From the NCBI GenBank assembly GCA_030544235.1, contig CM060465.1, positions 11,403,001 to 11,467,000 of the forward strand: a stretch of DNA of 64,000 nt, in the 5' to 3' direction. Under the pieces are notes generated by a model. It saw nothing but the letters and a program-made list of their open reading frames with translations. It did no database searches and was not told the origin of the DNA. Positions 59,121 through 64,000 of the stretch are shown here, piece after piece (within the stretch, counting starts at the first letter, position 1; every line of letters starts with the position of its first letter). Source of the DNA: Lepturacanthus savala (lineage: Eukaryota; Chordata; Actinopteri; Scombriformes; Trichiuridae). The position numbers and the translations under genes were made by a program.

Positions 59121-61139
59121 CAGTTAAACAAAGAGCAATAAAGATGCTAAAGATGATGATTGTACTGTTATTAGATGATAATTCCAGTATTGCTTTGCGT
59201 GTTATGTGTTATCTCTTATTGCCAGTTGATGGCATAAAAGGCTTGTGGGAGCCCAGTGTTGAGCTGTTCAAACACACACAACTTTCTCTTGCCTTGTAAA
59301 TAAATAAGCATTGCTTTGCTAAGTCCTTCCTCTCATCGTCATTTTTTCATATTCGCACAATCTTCTCTGATACACAACAGTTTTAGTGTGGCTCTAGTCT
59401 CAGTTTTGATTAAGTCGGGAGATTTTAGAATTTGATGCATATCCACTGTGTTAGCCTTTTTAAAAAGGGTTACTACCGATGAAAAAGTTCCATAATTCAA
59501 ACTCCAAAGCTGAAGCACTATGCTGATCTCCACTTCCCCGACTCTAATGTCGGGGTGTGATTCACTCGTCTCTTTGAAATGTATTTACTTTAAGGCTTGG
59601 GCTGTTTATCCCTCCCTTCATACTCACTCCAATTATCCATTTCAGCCTGTGATCAAAACTGTTCCCTTTTGTGGCTCTAATATAACCCTCCAACCCCCCA
59701 TGAAAAATGAATACCATTATGCAACTTTGGAATATCACGGGTAATTGCTTTTTGAAAGCCCCTCTATTTTCTTACTGCTGTTGATAAACATGTAATGGGC
59801 TTATTTTTATTTTATGATTTTATTTTAAATGTGACCTAAGCCATGTGACCTACAGCTGTAGAATTGCATAGCTGACTACAGAGGGCAGAGGGATCCTGCA
59901 GCCTCCCTTGGGGTCTGGAGAGTGCCAGCTGCACACTGGCAGAGAGCTACCTGAATCAGGCCTACCAGCAAAATGAGCTGTGCTGATAGAGCAGGTGTAT
60001 TCGTTTCTGGTAATTTTTCCAGTGTATGTGTGTGGGTCCTCATATACACGTGTTAAGAGACAGCGGTAAGGTTAGAAAGGCGTAGTGAGTGTTGCCGGGT
60101 TGCTAATGTTATTCCCGTCCCAATTTGCTGCTTTTGCCCGTTCATTACCACTGCAATTATACCGTTGGTGTGTATAGGAAGCATGGGTAAATGAATTAGA
60201 CAGGAGCATGTTTTCGAGTGGGAGTGGATACGGGAACGTGGCACAGTCTCTAAACCTTTTAATGAGGGAGAATTTTTGCTGAAGACAGGGCTCTGTTAAT
60301 GGAAGTTGAACTTGATTATAGGCTAGCAGACACACATTCAGGGAGTCCTTGTCCTCCAAATCCTGTTCTATTTACAGTAGTCATCATCAAGGCATTGGCA
60401 GCGGTTTGTACCATCTGTATCTGCTCGGGTTTTATTATCTGACATTTCTAATGATACTAACCCCTTAAACTATATTACAGCCAATTTGTCTGACAGGAGA
60501 CACAATGTAACAGATCATTCAGGACAACTTGCTGCACCTGTTGAAAATCTGAGAGTATAGATCCTTGCTAAGAATTATCCTTGCAATTTCAGGAAAAGCT
60601 TGATGTGGACTTTATAAATGTTAAACAGAGAGAAAAGAGAGCTGATGGGGAGAAGAGGCAGAGAGAGAGGAAAAGAGAGAGAGGCTCCTTGATTGAAATG
60701 ATTCCAACTGGGAAAGGAGGCTCTTAGGTGAAATTAAATCAGGCACATGGGTGGGAGGAAAAGCCATTAATAACCCTTTTTTGTTTTTGAAGTGAGGTTA
60801 GTGTGTTATCTCTACTTATTAGTGTGTCGATGGACAGACTTTGAACTTGAGCAGTTTTACTATGGCACAAACAATAATGTCATTCCTGTTATTGTTTGAA
60901 CCAAGCAGTCTCATTAGCCCAAGATGCATTCTGTCCATATAATTTTGGTTGTTGTTTGGCTTTTGGTTTGCTTCATTTCATCCAAAAGGAAAATGTCTGG
61001 AGAAACCCATGGGGACTACCCTCTGTCCATTGGGGACAAAGGTGTGTGACAAGTTATAATGTCCTAAATACCACAAATGGATGAAGTCAGTGGTTGAATC
61101 GTTGTTGTTATTATTATTATTATATGATTATTTCTTCAT
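59121..61139. other. Non-coding unique stretch
   Basis: About 2 kb without a gene. A GA-rich tract lies at 60630-60690. Open frames do not exceed about 95 codons and have no domain. A short (TTA)n at 61107-61121 sits before the LINE. Confidence 0.5.
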
Positions 61140-63410
61140 TGTACTCCAAGGAAATATTCATTGCTGCCTTTACTGACCTACCCAAAGACTTTGACTGTCC
61201 AGCATTGGCCTGTCATTGTGAAATTTGAAAACACCCTATCTGACCCTCTCACCATCTCTAAAGGGGTGCCCCAAGGTTCCATCTTAGGCCCAACTCTGTT
61301 CTTCATCTACATCCATAGGTAGACAATCAATACAACGTAAGCAAAGCTGTTGCCAACTCCCAGATGCCCCTTTATGACGATGACACCATTTTATATTCTT
61401 TTGTCCCCTCTCTCCACTCTGTTAGTGTAATGACCACAAAAGTGTCACATTTGTGTTTATGAAAAAAAACAAAATAGAGGATAATTGTCATTTACTTTGT
61501 ATGCTGTAATATTTGCTCCATGCCAGCAGGGGGAAAGGGCGGGTGATAGGTTTAGCATCTTGCATTGTGCTTGACTTCATTACTGCAAGATCCTTTGACT
61601 TAAGAAGTCGTCTCCTCATTTCTCTCCTGCATCCCAGGTGGGTAAATGTGCAAATATGCCTTGAAACTAGGAACTAGTCATGCTGAAATGTATTTGGGAC
61701 ATTTGTGAACCGTTTTTGTGTTGTAATTTTCAATGGAGCCTTTTGGTGATTTTGTTTGAAGTAAATTTGATAGAAAGCAAGTCAGTTTAACACACACGCT
61801 TCTCCCATGTGAACATACACTTCAGTAATGTTTTAGAAACTTACAATTACAGCGTGAATTGTTTATTTGACTGTCTGTAAGGTCCCCACCATTAGTTAAA
61901 ACAGGTTTTTGCTCAATGAGTCCATAAGAAAAAAGGTGACTGTTAAAAAAAATGAGGTTTGTTTACATTAAGCACTTAAGAGTTCTGGAGGTGAAAAGCA
62001 GTACTGTTCTGAGTGAAAACAAAGTAAAATACTTTCATTAGAGATTTAAAAATAACTTTAACATTAAGTTGGTTAATTTTACCATTGTTTATGTATTTCA
62101 TTTTTGATAACTAAGTTTAAAACACTATGCTGAATAGTAAGTGAACATGCATCGGGTGAAAAGATATTTATTTTGCTTAGGATTTTGTACTTTATGGGGT
62201 TTTGTATTGGCATGGACACTGAAATTCATTGAAAATGGACATTGAAAGGACATTGAACTTTGAATGTGTGAATCATAAGAAAATAAAACAACACCAGAGT
62301 GTATTTGAAGGGAATGTTTAATAAATTACTGCAAGATCCTTCCATTAAACAGTCTTTCCATAACCTTCATCTTCTGCTCAACACTAAGAACACCAAATGT
62401 ATACTGTTTGAGTGGAAGAATGACACATTTATTGACACAAAAATCTATTCTGCTGATGCATTTTGAATCTGTGAGCAATTTTCAAGTGCGTTTTCCTCAG
62501 GTTGTACTCCTCTGTCTCCTTCAAAACCCAAATGCCTGCAGTCTAAAATCAAAACTTGTCTCAGCTTTTTATATAGAAACAAATCCTCTTTCAACACCAA
62601 GCCAAATATATTCTCGTTTAAATGACCATTCTGCCCATATTTGTTTTAGGAGACACAATCTACAGAATAGCATCTCAGTCCACCCTCAGCAAACTTGACA
62701 TATTCAGTCATTCTATTGTTTGGCCACTTTTGCTCCATTCACAACTCACCGCTGCAACCTGTACAACCTGATAGACTGGACATCCCTCTACAGCCAATGA
62801 CCACATCTCTGGCTTCAACTCATCTATAAAGCCATTTTTGGTCAAACTCCTCTCTACTGCTCCTCCTTACTAGACATCTCCACCTCTGCCAGGTCTGGGG
62901 TCCAGCAGCTACATCACACACACCATCCCTAACACCTGCACCTCCTTCAGCCGCGGTTCCTTTCGTTTCGCAGCAGCTCAGGATTGCAACACCTTACAGA
63001 ACAACCTTAAACTCACTGCCCTCACTCCTTCCCTCATTCACTCTCTGCTTTTAAACATAACCTGCATGAAATAGTTTTTGCTGCTGCCCCAGTTGAGCAT
63101 TTTACCACTTATAACCACAACCTGTCATCCGCCTTCTCCTCCTCCTCCATAAAGCCCCTTCTCTGGACTTCTTTCCACTTTCCCCTTCTGCTCTTTATCC
63201 CCCTCTTACCCCCTCCCACTTTCACTTACCATGTCTTCCTGTTTTATTGAACTGTAAATACTCAGTTTGTTATTTCTTTGTATAGTATATAACCTTGCTT
63301 TTATTTATTTATTTTTTAGCCTTCCACATCCCCATCCCTTCAAAGAACTGTTACTTTTTGTAACTGTAATTGTTCTTAATTACTTGCCTGGGTAAATAAA
63401 GGTTTAAAGA
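61140..63410 (+). mobile_element. CR1/Rex1-like LINE, decayed and interrupted
   Basis: RT sequence reads on the plus strand. GVPQGSILGPTLFFIYIH is at about 61265-61320, with the active-site region corrupted after it (61380-61400). The frame stops near 61430. RT-type sequence resumes near 62325 (SFHNLHLLLNTKNTKCILF), continues in shifted frames through SFLYRNKSSFN, and ends in YNLIDWTSLYSQ-like and NNLKLTALTPSL sequence around 62760-63040. The 3' end, with CCTGGGTAAATAAAGGTTTA, is at about 63390-63410. Multiple stops; not functional. The piece at 61430-62325 is not LINE sequence. Confidence 0.7.
61430..62324. mobile_element. Unidentified insertion in the LINE
   Basis: About 0.9 kb that interrupts RT sequence. 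The 17-bp phrase ATTACTGCAAGATCCTT occurs at 61579-61595 and again at 62325-62341, the latter where RT coding resumes. The inserted DNA has no open frame of note. Near its left side are a possible TG start (TGTAATGACCAC, 61431) and a CAGCAGGGGG phrase. Not assigned to any family. Confidence 0.4.
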
Positions 63411-64000
63411 AATGTATATTTTAATTTTAACTTTGGGAATAATAAATATATCTACTAACTTAACTGATTAGAGGAGTATTCAAATAGTGTGGCTAGTTAC
63501 CTCTTTATCTTGGATTGTCATTCAGAAAAGTTGCCAGCCACCGCCACATTTAGGACTGAAATCTCTGACCATTCAACAGTCCAAAATATTCTGATTATAA
63601 AAAACTGAACAATGTGAATCTCAACAGTTTTGATTCAGATATATTCAATTTATTTTTGTTTTTTTCACCTAAGCTTAGTTCATTTAGGCTACATAAAAAT
63701 CCAGTTTTCAGATAAAAAGCTGATAAAAAAAATTGTTTCTCAAAGTAGGACATTTTCAAATAGAATACTAACTTTACATTTTATTAGACTTTTTCTTCAC
63801 TTCCCTATAACTGTTTTTTTTTAGTGATTTTTACTTATAAAACAAAACAAGGATATTTTTTTTTATTACCATATATCATTTCTGAAAAATAAAGAAGGAG
63901 AACACGACTGGACCTTGGATCGCTTGACTGCGTCTCTGAATATAAATCCGGGTCACAGAGTTTGTCTCTAGCCACAGGCTGGGTCTGGGTGTCTTTGCCC
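63411..64000. other. Non-coding stretch to the window end
   Basis: AT-rich until about 63870; the last ~120 bp are GC-richer (ATAAATCCGGGTCACAGAG). No gene recognised, but the window ends inside it, so a repeat or exon starting here cannot be excluded. Confidence 0.4.

Noticed and set aside
61265..61320. GVPQGSILGP motif as evidence of a functional RT
   Set aside because: The active-site region after it is corrupted and the frame is interrupted by about 0.9 kb of foreign sequence.

Overview
The window looks like teleost fish nuclear DNA, probably from a percomorph-type genome. The evidence is the repeat content: CR1/L2-type LINEs with an SGNH-esterase-like ORF1, a V-SINE (DANA/mermaid-like) family with an ACTG-type tail, Tc1/mariner and hAT relatives, a Ty3/Gypsy element with Gmr1-type domain order, and long CA and AT microsatellites. 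I recognise no host protein-coding exon, tRNA or rRNA gene and no CRISPR. Nothing bacterial is evident. The window therefore reads as a gene desert or a very large intron, and every sizeable coding region belongs to a transposable element.

Layout: 1-4870, a nearly full-length but broken L2-type LINE on the minus strand. 5080-5140, a short alternating direct/inverted repeat. 5928-6056, a CA microsatellite. 6417-7284, a non-autonomous Tc1-like element with other repeats nested in it. 8060-9465, old repeats including a hAT-like candidate. 9466-18455, mostly unique AT-rich DNA with one 360-bp Tc1-type MITE (13766-14128). 18456-18516, a 61-nt palindrome. 19080-20470, an old periodic repeat array. 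20608-21291, a hAT derivative that keeps only a BED zinc finger. 23548-25400, a Tc1 transposase pseudogene abutting another terminal-inverted-repeat element. 25970-28414, AT microsatellites in unique DNA. 31880-33310, a second Tc1-family pseudogene. 35232-36244, a CA microsatellite and then a MITE carrying an inserted SINE. 41700-43410, a decayed LINE. 46708-47100, a SINE with clear target-site duplications. About 49690-49866, a second tRNA-derived SINE type. 52120-57380, LINE fragments and a MITE fragment surrounding a young 4.37-kb LTR retrotransposon. 57925-59120, old dispersed repeats. 61140-63410, another LINE, interrupted.

The most informative object is the LTR element at 52406-56772. 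It has two 314-bp LTRs with six differences, a 5-bp target duplication, a lysine-tRNA-like primer site, and a pol with integrase before reverse transcriptase. Protease and integrase are joined by what looks like an in-frame deletion, and two frameshifts add to the damage. Nested insertions at several places give a relative order of events. The unique stretches hold patches with a conserved-noncoding look, but only alignment to other fish could show that. I did not find a convincing new biological system; the unusual structures are listed as findings with tests.
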